Assembly: GCA_035610365.1 (NCBI GenBank)
Contig: CM069432.1
Location: 169,816,035-169,880,034, forward strand
Length of the DNA stretch: 64,000 nucleotides
Direction: 5' to 3'
From: Aquatica leii
Lineage: Eukaryota > Arthropoda > Insecta > Coleoptera > Lampyridae
In this document: positions 1 to 12,099 of the stretch, piece by piece
How positions within the stretch are numbered: the first letter of the stretch is position 1
Layout: every line of letters begins with the position of its first letter
Notes under the pieces: generated by a model
What the model was told of the DNA's origin: nothing
Database searches by the model: none
What the model saw: only the letters and a program-made list of their open reading frames with translations
Translations under genes and position numbers: made by a program

Positions 1-412
1 GTGGTTAATTCTGCGTCTGTTTCCGATCGGAAATCGGATATTGTTTCTATTATATTCCAGAGAATAGGATGTATTTTGTTGCTTAACTTCAGGTGAAGTT
101 GTAGCATTTCTCTGTTGATGTTGTCCAGTTGTCTTCGGGTATCTTGAATTCCCTCTCGGATGAGCGCTAAGCTGGTTCTCCTTAGAATGTTGCGCGTTTT
201 GTGGTTCTTCTTGTGGAATTTCACTTGCATACTCTTCGGTATGATTTCCTCATCTCTGCAGCGTTCCAGAAATGTAAGTGTGCAAAGCAATTTACTGCGT
301 TTTGATCGAAAGTTTTCGAAATTTTTGACCTGGTATGTAATCTCCTCCCCGTAAAGTCGAGTTATGTTCTGCTTCAAGTTTCCGCGGAAACGGAAACGGA
401 AACACCGTTCAT
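1..412 (-). mobile_element. Penelope-like element, N-terminal ORF part (edge)
   Basis: An open frame on the minus strand runs from about base 412 off the left edge without a stop. It encodes a basic, helical stretch containing LCTLTFLERCRDEEIIP, then RRTSLALIREGIQDTRRQLD. From memory this resembles the region upstream of the reverse transcriptase in insect Penelope-like elements (PLEs): a FL-RC-D block, then basic helices ending in LALIRE-I--TR. No RT or GIY-YIG part is visible because the window ends. It lies upstream of, and opposite to, PRORP. The assignment rests on recalled family resemblance; a different retroelement N-terminus is the main alternative. Confidence 0.55.
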
Positions 413-826
413 AGTAATCATAATTTCGGTGTAAGAAAGACAACACGGGAATTATCCAGCATGGAAAATTGTATTAATAATGCAACTCATGGAAACCTGA
501 ATTCTACTATGGTATCTATATGTTGTATGAGGAATATTATATAAATCTTTGTAACCTCTACAGTAGGTTTTTAATATACCTTCAAAAAACGTTTTTAGAA
601 TTTTTTTAAGGCGTTTGAAAGAAAACTTTTAGAGTTCTATAAGCACACCTTGGGAAGTATATAAAAGACCTATAATTTCTTTGTGAGAAGTTTTGTAGTG
701 CGGACAATGCATTCTTTTTAAGATATCTTGAAAACTAAAATAAAACTATTTACTAAACTTGAAAAAATACTTCTTTGAGAACCATATTTCTACCTGGGAT
801 GTAGTTTGTTGTCACTAAGCTTTATA

Positions 827-1250
827 TGTGTAATCGGTCATAAAGCTCCACTTCCGTCTTTCCTTCTTCGATAGTGCAAAAATGCTTCCCGTCTTTTAGT
901 CTGTTCAAGACGTCTTCTGTTTTGGGAATCAGGTAATGGTCGTTTTGAATATATTTATTGATCGTAGCGTTGGCTTAAAGACTATCATTTTTTTCTTAAA
1001 ACAGCTACTTTTGGTGTTCTGGAAGATGAGTGTATTTTTTTTCGATTACTCTAATTGATCCAATTCTTCTTTGAACTTTTGTTATAGGTCGTACGGAAAC
1101 GGACGTTTGGTTGAATACTCGAATCTTTGAACTCGTGGGCTTAGCTGTAATCTTATCGGTAAATATATCAAAATGTTCTTGTAATATACTATTATAATCT
1201 AGGATTGAGCGTACTTCTCTCAAATGAATTTGTACTTTTGGAGCCAATCT
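827..1250 (-). pseudogene. Ty3/gypsy-like pol relic
   Basis: Read on the minus strand, 965-827 gives NKYIQNDHYLIPKTEDVLN followed by RLKDGKHF. This matches the start of Ty3/gypsy reverse transcriptase, where a D-YP-PP-ED-L--L-G-K-F block follows the primer-binding region. The frame just upstream (1247-1005) contains KIRVFNQTSVSVRPITKVQRR, which resembles the protease-RT linker of the same family (K-----P---RP-P---R). Frames shift between the pieces and no catalytic YxDD box is present, so it is a decayed fragment. A further open frame at 1347-1649 on the same strand could be more of the element, but I cannot match it. No LTRs were seen. Confidence 0.45.
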
Positions 1251-3650
1251 CTTCTGAAAATTGCTGTCAGTACCGGATTAATGTATGTAAAGCCTCTTAG
1301 ACCGTCAAAATCTTTGGCCCACCTTTTGCGTTTTACAAATTATATCCTAATACATTTTCATCAACAAAAACTTAATAAACAAAAGAAATATTGATAAACA
1401 ATAAATTATTATTTTTGCGGGGCCTCTAAAAGATGCGGGGCTGGTGCTTACTTGGTCTATTGGATAATCCGAGACTGCGACCGCGATTGGTAAAATATAT
1501 GGATTGCTTTTAGTAGTTTTGCTCTTGTATTTAAGCGATAGTTTTGCTACGCTTTTAGGATGTCTAATTTGTTCAATGTATGTACTTGCCCGAATTGACG
1601 CGCCGACAGCGTAAAAACTACGGTGCCGGTATTCAACTTTATTGAACATTTGCTGTCATTTATAGTTGTATTAAGCATTATTTTCGGTGTATTTATCGAA
1701 TTAAGGGGCTTCTAAAACGGTCGCTTTAGATGCGTTGCAAGCCTCTACAGCATTCGCTTTTTCGTTGAGAGTATAAGAGCTAGAAACTTAGAGAAAATAA
1801 TTACAAAGGGAATTGTATAGCCGTCTTGTGACATTTTGTGTAATTTTGAAGTCAAAAATATAAAAAATGAGTAGAAAACGAAGCAATTTTAGGCGAGTTT
1901 TGAGAGCACGTGGTAAACGTACCATCGATTATGATGATGACACGTTAATATAAAAGTGTTTTTAGTGCTTTCCGCAAAGCTACATTTACTGTCTCACTAC
2001 ATGATGTTTGTATTAATGTCTCATCAAAAGTATGATTAATTACATTGATTAGACCGCATATGTTTCTAATTATATCAAATATTAACAATTATCAATACAT
2101 TTTAAGAAATAACTTTAGTTATTTTCTTTTAACATGTATTAAAAAGAGAACGCAAGATTTTATGGTGTTTATGCCTTTCAAGAAGATGGTTTTGACTGTT
2201 TTAAGTACATATCGTTTTTAATCATTTTTTGAATATATTTGAAATACCAGCATTGTCATAATTGTAGTAGGATTCCACAAAATTTGTGGTAGTTGCGGGT
2301 ATTACAAATTGTGGAATTTTGGGAAGAATCCTGTATGAACCTACATTTTATAATCTGTATCAGTTTTGTAGAGGAATGTGGCAGCATTTATACCAGCAAA
2401 CCAAATTCATAATACCTAAAAAAAAGAAAACAAATTGTAATTTTTTTTGTGGAATTATTAGTAAAATTAGTAACATTTAAGAGATATAGTGTCGTGCTAA
2501 ATTCAAGGTTATTTTTAATTTACTTTATGATTCATAATAACAGCGAAAAAAAGTAAAGTAACAATGTCAATCGGTTATTTTGAAGTCATAAATGTAGAAA
2601 TTAAAAAGTGGAATTAGTAGATAATACTAAAAACTATGAAACTAAATTGAACAAACTAAATTAAATACCGAATACCTAATTACAAAAATAATTTAATGTA
2701 TTTAAAATATCTTGAAATAAATGAGAATCAAATCAACGTGAAACGGATTAACGTACTCTAAAAAAAGGTTGACATAGTCTTAAATTATATCTATAGACGG
2801 GTATTTAGCCCTAGGGATTTAATGTAGACGATATTTTTAAGATGCGTTTTAGACAACTCTCAGGTATTTCTTTGTGGTACTAAGAAGTCGGTATCTTGAA
2901 GCAAAGCTTGAAATAACTTGCACTACACATCCATAGAACTCGAAAATAAAAACCTATAAAATATTACACATATTGTTCTTAAGACACTCAGAAACTTGTG
3001 AACTTTTGAATGAGCAGTGTAGCAGTGCCTGGCGGAGTTATTAGAGAAAAAGTCTATGTTATCGTAGACTTGAATAAGTCTGCTGTTTACCGATAGATGG
3101 GGTTATCTTAGCCATTTTGCGTCGGAACTAGTTAATTTTATCACGGAGTTTCACCATTATACTTGATATGACAGTATATCTAGGCAGTATATGTTACTCC
3201 GTCAAAGTATAAACAACATATTTTCATAACATTCAACCTGTCGCATTTTGTATAAAAAAAGGATTTGCAAGGAATTTTACAGCTTTGATTTTATTTAAAA
3301 AAATTGAAATTATTTGCAACTGAATAAGTATATAAAATTCTTCTAAAGACTAACGCCAAATATGCTTTATCACAAACAATATGCATAGATCGGTTTCGAA
3401 AGTTGAAAAAGGATAATTTTAACCACTTACAAGAGGTAACCGTCATAAGATGGAAAGAATACTGCGCATCATTGCGGGTCATCTGTCATTAGACGAAAAG
3501 AGGCTATTCAAGCTTTTTAAATGTGTTTTGGATTGTAGCACATTTGACAAGATCTTGCCATCTGTTAGTAACTCATTGTGTAGAATCAAAAGGATACAAT
3601 AATGAATAAATAATAAATAAATGATGTGAATGACTATCGGTCTGAAGCGC
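1251..3650. other. No gene recognised; probable PRORP upstream intron
   Basis: This AT-rich stretch has only short frames (for example 1347-1649 minus and 2286-2480 plus) and no recognisable domain. A 28-codon ATG frame sits at 1867-1953 plus (starts MSRKRSNFRR) without support. Because the first readable PRORP exon at 4542 starts in mid-codon, this stretch is probably intron, but that is an inference. Confidence 0.4.
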
Positions 3651-3689
3651 TCCCGGTTACGGGGTTAATGTTGAACACAAAGAACATAT

Positions 3690-4420
3690 TGGCTATTAAA
3701 AAAAAATGAAAACGAAGAATTGAAATTTTTAGTCGATGTCGACCCATTTCTACGCAAAATGAACTTACAGGATCACTAGTAGACACACAACCGTTTTTAA
3801 ACATTTAAAAGCATTTGGAATAATTTAAAAGTAAGGAAATTGGTTGTTGAAACCGAGAGACATTAAACGACATTTTTTTACGTGTGAACACTTGCTCCAA
3901 CGGCAGAAAAGGAAAGGTTTTTTTGGATTGTATCGTGACTGGTCATAAAAAGTATGTATGGTTCCAAACTCATGCTTTGTATCAGCTGGGTATATTGTAT
4001 TATGAGCTCTTCAAACCCAACAAACTATTACGGGATACCGCTATTAATCACAATTGATTCGTTATAGCTGAGTATTGGAAGAAAAGCAGCTAGAATATGA
4101 GGAGAGACACAAGAAAGTAATTTTGCAGTATGACAACGCTCGGCTACATGTTGCAAATCCTACTTGGAAATATCGTATTCGCCGGACATTGCTCCTACTA
4201 ATTACCACTAGTTCCGATCGATGATTCATGGTCTCGCTGAGCTAGCGATGGACAATACTTTTAATGACATATTTTACTATTTTTTTAAATAAAGCATTTT
4301 TTTCACAAAACTTATTCAAGTCCCTGTTGATAAGAAATCTGAAATTGAAAAAGTAGCAGCTAGAACGCTGTGGAGAAAAAGCTTACAAGTTTAATCAATA
4401 ACATTTATGTGAAAACAAGT
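3690..4420 (+). pseudogene. Degenerate mariner transposase
   Basis: Scattered frames on the plus strand line up in order with a mariner transposase. Near the start is LVDVDPFLR (helix-turn-helix part). In the middle is a REKRDI/ERH-like block followed by an LQRQKRKG-like block. Near 4123 is LQYDNARLHVANPTW, the HDNARPH catalytic box with H changed to Y. After it come SPDIAPTNYH, FRSMIHGLAE and an ERW-like block. The third acidic position (D in the PSDYH box) is changed to N and many stops and frameshifts interrupt the frame, so it is inactive. No TIRs were identified. It sits just before the first readable PRORP exon, probably in an intron. Confidence 0.75.
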
Positions 4421-4541
4421 TTTCTACTATTTAATTTTATCACCAAAGTTTTATTTATATTTAATGCTTTAATAATATTGTTTATCATTTGATAGTTATT
4501 CTTAAGATAGTTGACATATTGATTAAATGTTTTATTTATAG

Positions 4542-7500
4542 AAAAAGATCGATTTCCATCTACTATTGCGTACACTTCATACATTGATTTACATGAACAA
4601 ACTCAAAACTTAGAAACTTTAGAAAAACTATTTAAATATTTTCAATCGTATGATATAAAATGCGATATAGAAATGACCAACAAAATGATTAACGTTTATA
4701 AAAAAATGAAGCTAAAAGCAGAGGTAATAACTGTTAAAAATAGGTAACTGAACTAATATGTTTACTAATACGATAAAAATGATTTATATTTTAGTGTGAA
4801 GTGCAGAAACTGTCATAATCAACTTCAGAAATTGGAACTAAAAGACGAGGAATTTGATGATTTAAAGAAAGCTATTTTTAAAAATGTTATCATTGGCTCA
4901 AATGTATTCTATAAGACAACCCCTAAAGAAGTGGACGAGTTTAAGTGGTTTGTTGCTAATATGAAAAAATATGATGTAATTATTGATGGCTTAAATGTTG
5001 CTTATTCTGTTGGTACAAAGCATCCCTCGCACGTTTTTGCTTTTTTGGTAAGTTTGGTTTTTATCCAAAAAATGATTCATTTATAAATGATTACTATCGG
5101 AGTAAAAGTTCTGACTCCTTAGTTTGAAGTCTTATATTGCAAAAAGCAATTGATGGAATTTTATGTATTAAGAATAGATAGATAAAGAATTTAATTTTGT
5201 ATAACATATTAAAATTTCCAAGTTATAGGTTATATAGTGTCTTTTTTTCTCTATTCTATTATAACAAGTATTTTTAAAGTATTTGAACATATTATTCAAA
5301 AACTACGGTAAATTATTTTTCAATTAAATAAACAAAATTTTCGGTTATTTTCTAAATTCTTAGACGTTAATTAAGTCAAACAGAAATTTGACAAAATTTA
5401 AATGAAATGTTTATATTGCTAAAAAGAGTATACATTTGTTTAAGTATTACATAAATTTTATGTAATTTTAAAAGAAAATACAATTGCTGTAGGTATTTTA
5501 AGTTGCAAGATCATACCCACACAGCACAAGCATATTCACTGGATATGAAATGTACACACCACCCACACAGCACAAGCATATCCATTGGATATGAAATGTA
5601 CACACCAACCATGGATACCGGAGGTACATCGAACATCCATATTTAATATTATGGAGCAAGGATGGAGGTCCATTGGATATATCATTCCGTCACGGAAAAA
5701 TCTTCATAGTATGTCCATAGGACCTCTAGGTGGATAAACATTTTACATCCATATGGAGATATATTGAACAGTCATATGAACGTACAAAATACATACATAT
5801 GAACATTTAATTAAAGTATAATAAACATTCATTTTTTTATAGAACCTTCATATGTAGGTAAAATATATGTGCATATCTATATATTAACAAAAAATATGGC
5901 CACACGTCAAATAAAGTCAATACAAAATGCCAATAGTGATATTTTCTAGATGCAACAACTCCGGTTGGTCCACAGAAAATATGACCACTTGTTCATTTTC
6001 ACTCAAACACAATCTAACTTTTTTATTTACACATTCTCGCATTTTTCTAGAGCTTTTATCCATTATTTATATTATAGGAATCCAAATACTTACTAGATTA
6101 ATGTACAGCAAAAGTAAATTCAAATATCCAAAAATACCTTGTCTTTACCCAATAAACACAAATCAATGGGTCTGTACTGGCAATGTACTCCTTAGCCGGC
6201 ACTCAGAATGCTGGCAATGTATTAAAATGAAGTACACTGCCGGTAACCAGGTGACACACCGGCCGATATATTGCTGGATGAATCTTGCCAATGCAGAAAT
6301 TGCATCGAACCAATATCGGCAAGTTATGTATATTAATACAAGTTAAATGCAGAATGCCAGTGAAATCTGTGCAATATAATATGTCATTTGCCATCACATA
6401 AATAGTGCGCAATTTTAAAAGCATTGGCAATGTTAGCAACTTAACACAAATTAAATGCATACAATGGTATTATCATTGTTAATTTAATTAATAATTTGGA
6501 AACTTAACATACAATGTCCATATATGTACTGAAAAAAATTAAAAAAATATAAAAAACCTATTTACATTCATTCTGTGCTTATGTTTATTGGCGTCTTTCG
6601 TACCCACTACTCCTGGTGTTTATTGCGTGTTGTAAAGCTGCACCACAATTTGAATTTTTTCTTATGGATACTGTAAAATAAAAATTACATTGTACTGCTA
6701 CTCAAATAACTTATGCACTTTTTTAGCAATTTCTAAACTAAATTTTGAAGTTTTTGAAGTAATTATAAAGAATTGCTTTGTAAATAGTCGTGAAATAAAA
6801 TACAACACGAAAGTCAAGTTTGGCAGTAATGTACTTGAAATCACATTACGTTAATATACATATAAAGTTAATGTTTTAAGTTTTAACCTATAAAGTATAA
6901 AATACTCTGAAGCCTCTTACCATAAATTAAGAAGAATTAAGAAACACGCTTTCAACAGTCTCTATGACAAAATTATCTCGGTATTATCAATGCTCTAGGG
7001 GTATTATAGCTGATAATTTTTTTACTGTATCAATTAACCAATAAAAAAATTTAATTTTATTGCATTTTTTAAAATTCAACCAATCATTAACGGATTACAG
7101 CGATAACACCACGGGCGTGGTGTTATCGGGCAAAGCAGACATGATATATTCAAATGTCAAATTAAATGTCAAATAGTAAATCAATTCATAATAATGATAC
7201 AAAGATTTGTTGATATTTGTAACAACAAAATCAACAAAATACTTTTAGAAAATACATAAAAAAACACAATTAATTTGTATTAATTGAATAAAAAAAACAT
7301 GGAAAGTAGTAAAAAATTATCTTACCGAATACCCCTCGAGCATTGATAAATACTCAAAATTTTGTCGTAGAGAATGTTTCAAGCGTGTTTCTTTAAGGTA
7401 ATAGCACGATGCCGAATTACCAAGAAACACGCTTTCAACAGTATCTATGACAAAATTATCTCGGTATTATCAATGCTCTAGGGGTATTATAGCTGATAAT

Positions 7501-8081
7501 CTGCTCATATAAATCATTTTTGGCCGGCACTGCGCCGATTTATAGTATAACTATGTATATTGATTGAAACTTTGATGTGCATTTTTAGGTAAAATCTGCC
7601 GTGCAACATTTTGTACTACAAAACAAAACTGTTTTGTTATTAGGAAGAACGCATATGCAAAAATGGTCTAAACCCAACTGGTCGTACGTATCGAAAAACG
7701 CAGACATTTTCTTGACGCAAACTCTATCACATGATGATCCTTACTTATTATATTGTGCTTTAAATTCCGGTAAAAACACAATTATTGTTTCAAGAGATTT
7801 AATGCGTAATCACGTTTTTAAACTAAACGATATAAAATTAAAAATTTTATTTAGTCGATGGTTGTTACAATGTCAGTATCAATTACTGCATATTAATGAT
7901 AGCGGAAAAGTATTTTTTAAGGTAATATAAAGGATTGAGATGTTTGAATCTGATCAGTTATTTTTAGTATCCGCTTCCGTATTCAAGAACAGCGCAAAAA
8001 ATTGGAAATATATGGCATCTACCTTGTGATGATTCTTCAAATAACAGTGATCTCCATAAATGGTTATGTTTAAGTAAGTGA
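4542..8081 (+). CDS. PRORP: Mitochondrial RNase P catalytic subunit (PRORP), 3' part
   Basis: PRORP (MRPP3) is the metallonuclease that cuts the 5' leader from mitochondrial tRNA precursors, acting with MRPP1/2. Four exons splice in phase: 4542-4743, 4795-5047, 7589-7921 and 7968-8081. They give the last 299 residues and stop at TGA 8079-8081. In order: end of the PPR region, a CRNC zinc half-site (exon 2), the NYN nuclease motif IIDGLNVA, the LLLGRTHM strand, the catalytic HDDPY pair, VSRDLMRNH, and a C-terminal WHLPC...KWLCL that completes the zinc site. All four catalytic aspartates of the family are present. The first exon starts with two bases of a split codon, so 5' exons are missing; I found none after base 1. 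The 2.5-kb intron at 5048-7588 holds repeats. The nearest identified retroelements upstream are antisense. Confidence 0.93.
5516..5607. repeat. 46-bp tandem repeat, two units
   Basis: Two head-to-tail 46-bp units (5516-5561 and 5562-5607) begin CCCACACAGCACAAGCATAT and differ at about two bases. They are followed to about 5870 by many copies of CCAT-GGAT and CATATG-like words on both strands. The CCCA start and the dense subterminal repeats resemble the ends of CACTA-like elements found elsewhere in this window (CCCA...CAA). No matching right end was found, so this is probably one end of a truncated non-autonomous element in a PRORP intron. Confidence 0.6.
6145..6480. repeat. Subterminal-repeat-like region
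   Basis: The words CTGGCAATGTA, GCCGGCAC, GCCGGT, TTGCCAATGC and GCATTGGCAATG recur in both orientations within about 330 bp of a PRORP intron. This is typical of the ends of non-autonomous DNA transposons. The 139-codon frame across it (5927-6346) shows no protein-like pattern and is not called. Element ends could not be fixed. Confidence 0.35.
6945..7505. repeat. About 80-bp repeat, two direct and one inverted copy
   Basis: A block that begins AAGAAACACGCTTTCAACAG and ends in GGGGTATTATAGCTGATAAT occurs at about 6950-7018 and again at about 7423-7501, almost identical. A diverged inverted copy lies at about 7315-7397 (TACCCCTCGAGCATTGATAA...). The inverted 7315-7397 and direct 7423-7501 copies sit tail to tail, so a large hairpin can form, as expected of a foldback or miniature inverted-repeat element. 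It lies inside the 2.5-kb PRORP intron. Confidence 0.7.
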
Positions 8082-9558
8082 TTTCTTAGCAATTGGAAGT
8101 ACTTAAAGAATATTGTAAATTGTTTTATTACAAATTAAATCTTTTTATTTAGATACCTTTTTTATTGTATTTTTATTATTAAATTAAATATTAAGTGAGT
8201 ATTTGCTTTATTATTACAAACTGTTACGATCACGTTTGTATAAGCATTTGCTTATTATATATATAAAATTTATTTAAACATTGCGTTAGTCAAAAAATCA
8301 ATCTTTATCTTGGAACAATATGGTCGAGAGTTGCAAGTTGAATTCTTTCCACTCACTACATACATACATGATGCATGTACTGTGTACATACATAGTACAT
8401 CAGTGTGATATATGGATGCAATGTGTCTATTGTCAGCTTTAGACGTTTGTCTAGAAAGGGCTCTGACGTTCATGTCACAATAATAACAACCTTAAATAAC
8501 ACTTACTGTTAATTACTTTGATATTCCAGTCCAGAAAATGAGTGACCTTCAGCCATTTTGAAAATAGTGGCAAGATTAATTTCTTATAGTAGAATGCATT
8601 TTTTAGGCAACAAATCGACTATTTTAACGGTTACTTAGATATAATTGAAATGTAATTTAGTTATCTGTTTAAACTGACATTTGCAAAGTAATTCAAATTA
8701 TGCATTTAAAAAAATTCTGACGATTTAACAAATTTTTAAACTACAATTTTCTTATTGGAAAAGAATGCTTTATTATTTAGTCTAGTCCGTATTATTTATG
8801 TTTTTTACTCATTACACCATGCAACTAACAATACGAATATTAACATAAATGTAAATTGAGTAATGACATTATTTTTTGACTAAGCATAATTGTTTGTATT
8901 GCACAATTGCACTCAAGTACCGCATTCGTAAATCCTTGACGTTTATTTATCATAAAAGATGTAAATACAAAAGAATTTCAAATATAACCTAACTTGTCAG
9001 AAACAATAGATTAACGACCGCCATATTCTTATGTGTGTAAACTAGCGTATGCGCTCTCATTTTTTTGCGCGGGAAACTACTGTGTGTGTCTCTTATGGTT
9101 ATTATATGTTCATGTCTTGATAGGTGCCTGTGCGCTGATATTCGCCCAATCACATAATGCAATGTTGACTTTGCTATGTGTAATTTTTGTGCAATTACAC
9201 GTTTTGAATAGTCTTCTCGATGTAAAGTTATAACGGACTCACGTTTTTCAACACTTGTTTATTTTCCGCGAGGCAATTCGATCACAAGAATAATTTTTAT
9301 AAATTTGCAGTAACTTCTTTAACCAAGCAGCGATCTTTACACTCACTATTTCTAATTTTTTATTTATTCTATAGTTTCTGCTGAGCTCCTTAGTTTCATA
9401 CCGCTGCTGAACTGTAGATTAATTTTGAAAACTTGGATGTCAAACATTGGAATGATTCAAAAATGATTCAAAAACGATTGAGTCGAATTAATTATAAAAT
9501 ATTATGAGTTGTAGATTTTAAATAATTGATTCGCTTCATAACGGTGAACGTTGAAAAA

Positions 9559-9560
<2 letters not shown>
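8082..9560. other. Intergenic, no gene recognised
   Basis: AT-rich sequence downstream of PRORP. Weak features are a CATACATA/TGTACATA-rich patch at 8355-8400 and a 66-codon hydrophobic frame at 9033-9233 (Cys- and Leu-rich, no family match). Neither is supported as a gene. Confidence 0.5.

Positions 9561-9562
<2 letters not shown>

Positions 9563-9618
<56 letters not shown>
9563..9618. repeat. (TA)n microsatellite
   Basis: About 27 uninterrupted TA dinucleotides. It is followed by a TGCATTTGTA-CCTC-TC-TCTCC stretch. Similar motifs, including TTTAGTACT followed by CGCCTCC, occur near 9795-9842 and in inverted orientation near 14340-14440, so it may belong to a dispersed repeat family. Confidence 0.95.
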
Positions 9619-9621
<3 letters not shown>

Positions 9622-10268
9622 TTTGTATCCTCTTCGTCTCCGCATATCTTTAGGACGCCCATCCATCCGGTAGAACAAATTATGTTACACTAGTTTTTTC
9701 CGTATTTAAGGGGTCAGGTGTTACACCATTTTACAAGCAAAGGTAGAGGGGTAATGATATCACATGTTTTTTTCATACAAAATACAAATCTGTATTTAGT
9801 ACTACCCTATCTCCATATGGGATTATGACGCTTTCGCCTCCTTATATATATAATTGTAAAATGCTACGGTCGAGTTCACCTCCAGCGGCGCTGCCAAAAT
9901 TTAAAAATATTTTCAACGCATTTGATAAAACAGCTTATGCACGCGGCGATAATACAGCATCATATTTTGTACTTGTGATTTAGTTTTTACAGTGGTACAA
10001 CTTAATTTTTAGTTATTGTGTGCAGACAGTGTATTAACATTGTTTTTGAGTAGTGTGCAGTTAAACCAGGCTGCTGCAATAAATACTTGTTTGCAGTAAG
10101 TAAAAGTTGGTTTTATTACAAAATAGATGTATTGGCGTATTGCTGAGAACTCAAATTATTCTAATAACTGCTTAGGTACGTCTTTCCAATTACTGTGGTG
10201 TACAAAATTCTTGACAACGTTTAAATGTTTTATCGCCAAATTCATTTTTTATGTTATATTATTATAAT
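9619..10268. other. Intergenic with short repeat motifs
   Basis: No coding pattern. GCATTTGTATCC, TTTAGTACTACCC and TTTCGCCTCC are shared with 14300-14460 in opposite orientation, which suggests two diverged copies of one non-coding repeat. Confidence 0.35.
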
Positions 10269-10741
10269 ATATAATACTGATTATAAGCGACTTTCGGCTT
10301 AGACCGCGTAGTAGTTATACACCTAGACTTAGGCTTGGTCTTAGTCTCTTCTTGAGAGCCAACACAAGAATTAGAACTTGACCTGTGCCGTATTGTCGTT
10401 GGTGAATCCAAACAAAATGACGTTACGCAAGACATTGCAGCTTGCATCTTCAGAGTGGTAAATGTCACTGAAAGAAAAAGTGTAGCCAAGATTTGCTGAG
10501 TCTTAAACCGCCTTCTCGGTTCATATTACATGGATGTTTTTCTGTTTGCACAGCTTCGCGGATTAGTCTGGAAAAGTAGAAAGGAGTTCTAGCTAACACT
10601 TTAGTTTAATCAAAGTTCAGCGTGTGTCCTTGGTTTCACACGTGTTCTGCCACTGCTGATTTAGTAAATCTGCGGTGTTTGCAGTCAGCCATATGTTCTT
10701 TTACTTTACACTTATTGCAGTTATAAAAACAACTTGTTTAA

Positions 10742-11703
10742 ACAAGTATAAGGAGCGGCCTTGCGTTCACCGCTCTCTCCAGTTATAGCCAATTTACATG
10801 GAATATTTTGTAACTGAAATTATGAAAAATGTTGAGTTAAAACCAAAAACTTGATTTGGATATGTTGATGATACGTTTGTTGTATGGCCTCATGGCAAAG
10901 ATAAACTAAATCAGTTCTTTCAACATCTAAACTCTGCACATAACAGCATTAAATTTACTATAGAGTTAGAACATAAGAGACTCTGTTTTGCATACTTTAG
11001 CCAAAAGAACTATACAAATAATGAAAATCTACAAAAGAAAAAGGAAACACTGTTGGAATCCCTACAACAAAATAAATACGGGTTCAAAGAGATCCAAAAC
11101 GCATGGAGAAGAGCAATAAATCTAAAAGTCAAAAAAGACTCATCACTTCCTACTAGCACCGCTGATTTACCTTACTGTATGGGTTCGACAGACACAATAA
11201 ACAGGGTGCTAAAGAAATATAATATTAAAACTGTTTTTACGACTAAGGATACCCTGAACACCTGGTTTACATTTGCTAAAGACAAACAAGGCGCTCTAAA
11301 ACATGCCGGAGTTTACAAAATTCCTTGTTTCTGTGGATCAAGTTATATAGGACAGACGGAAAGCTCTATTGAAGTTAGAGTAAAAGAACATATGGCTGAC
11401 TGCAAACACCGCAGAGTTACTAAACAAGCAGTTGCAGAGCACGTAAGGAACCAAGGACACACGCTGAACTTTGACCAAACTAAAGTGTTGGCTAGAACTC
11501 CTTTCTACTTTTCCAGATTAATCCGCGAAGCCGTGGAAATAGAAAAACATCCATGTAATATAAATCGAGAAGACGGTTTAAGACTCAGCAAATCTTGGCG
11601 ACCAGTATTATATCCTCTAAAACAAAGATCAACCTTCTTGAAAAGGACACAAACACTTACTCCAAGTAATAACGATGTCAGTCAAGCGGTAACGGAAAGA
11701 TAA
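10742..11703 (+). pseudogene. Penelope-like RT / GIY-YIG endonuclease, 5'-truncated
   Basis: The reading begins inside the reverse transcriptase: an SPLSPVIAN box (near 10765, frame-shifted afterwards), then YVDDTFVVWPHGKDKL with the YxDD catalytic pair near 10861. The frame is open from 11053 to TAA 11701-11703. It includes a conserved linker and a GIY-YIG endonuclease with GVYKIPC...SYIGQT, the catalytic Arg of VRVKEHM, and a downstream H--NQGH segment. Penelope-like elements join these two domains in this order. RT fingers and everything upstream are missing and frames shift around 10800 and 10850, so it is non-functional as it stands. Confidence 0.85.
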
Positions 11704-11766
11704 GGTCCGTTAATCACGCTAATCGCTATTGGTATAAATATCGTCATTTACACTTTTTCTTTCAGT

Positions 11767-11814
11767 GACGTTTACTACTCTGAAGATGCAAGCTGCAATG
11801 TCTTGCGAAACGTC
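11767..11814 (+). ncRNA. Hammerhead-like ribozyme motif in PLE tail
   Basis: The core CTGAAGA (11780-11786) fits CUGANGA. It is followed by a GCAAG/CTTGC stem (11788-11792 with 11802-11806) and GAAA (11807-11810). Flanking GACG-T (11767-11771) pairs with A-CGTC (11810-11814) as stem III. Penelope-like elements are known to carry hammerhead ribozymes in their terminal repeats. Here stem I would be tiny and one T is unpaired before stem II, so cleavage is uncertain. Copies lie at 10419-10466 (minus, GAAAC changed to GTAAC) and at about 23674-23721. Confidence 0.5.
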
Positions 11815-12099
11815 AGTTTGTTTGGGTTCACGAACGACAATACTGCAAAGGTCAAGTTCTACTTCTCGTTTTGACTGTCAAAAAGAGACTAGGACCAAGC
11901 CTAAGTCTGGGTGTTTAACTACAACGCGGTCTAAGCCGAAAGTCGCTTATAATCATAATCATAACAATCGCGAAAGCTTAAGATTTTATATCGTACTATT
12001 TTTGTTTAAGTACAAAAATACTTCTAAAATTGGCGATCAAATGTAATCAGCGAAAGCAAAATGCTCAAGAAATTTGAAAAAGCTGAAGTTGCGTACTTA

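Larger units (their letters stand above)
10270..11965 (+). mobile_element. Penelope-like element with inverted 5' tail copy
   Basis: The element has two parts. 10270-10703 is a minus-strand copy of the element's own 3' end (end of the GIY-YIG ORF plus 3' tail). 10742-11965 is the plus-strand body: a partial RT, the complete GIY-YIG endonuclease and the 3' tail. The tail in each orientation contains a Lys/Arg/Thr-rich open stretch and ends near GCCGAAAGTCGCTTATAAT. A 5' pseudo-LTR with an inverted copy of the end is a known habit of Penelope-like elements. The same layout recurs at 22880-23875. No clear TSD was found. Confidence 0.8.

Noticed and set aside
4732..4744. Earlier donor (GAG-GTAATA at 4721) for the PRORP exon
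   Set aside because: Joining there runs into a stop; the donor at 4744 keeps the frame and yields the CRNC motif in phase.
5927..6346. 139-codon open frame on the plus strand
   Set aside because: Composition follows the underlying subterminal repeats; no domain pattern, and the opposite frame 6203-6460 is equally open.
9033..9233. 66-codon Cys/Leu-rich hydrophobic frame
   Set aside because: No family match, no splice or promoter context; likely chance in a GT-rich patch.
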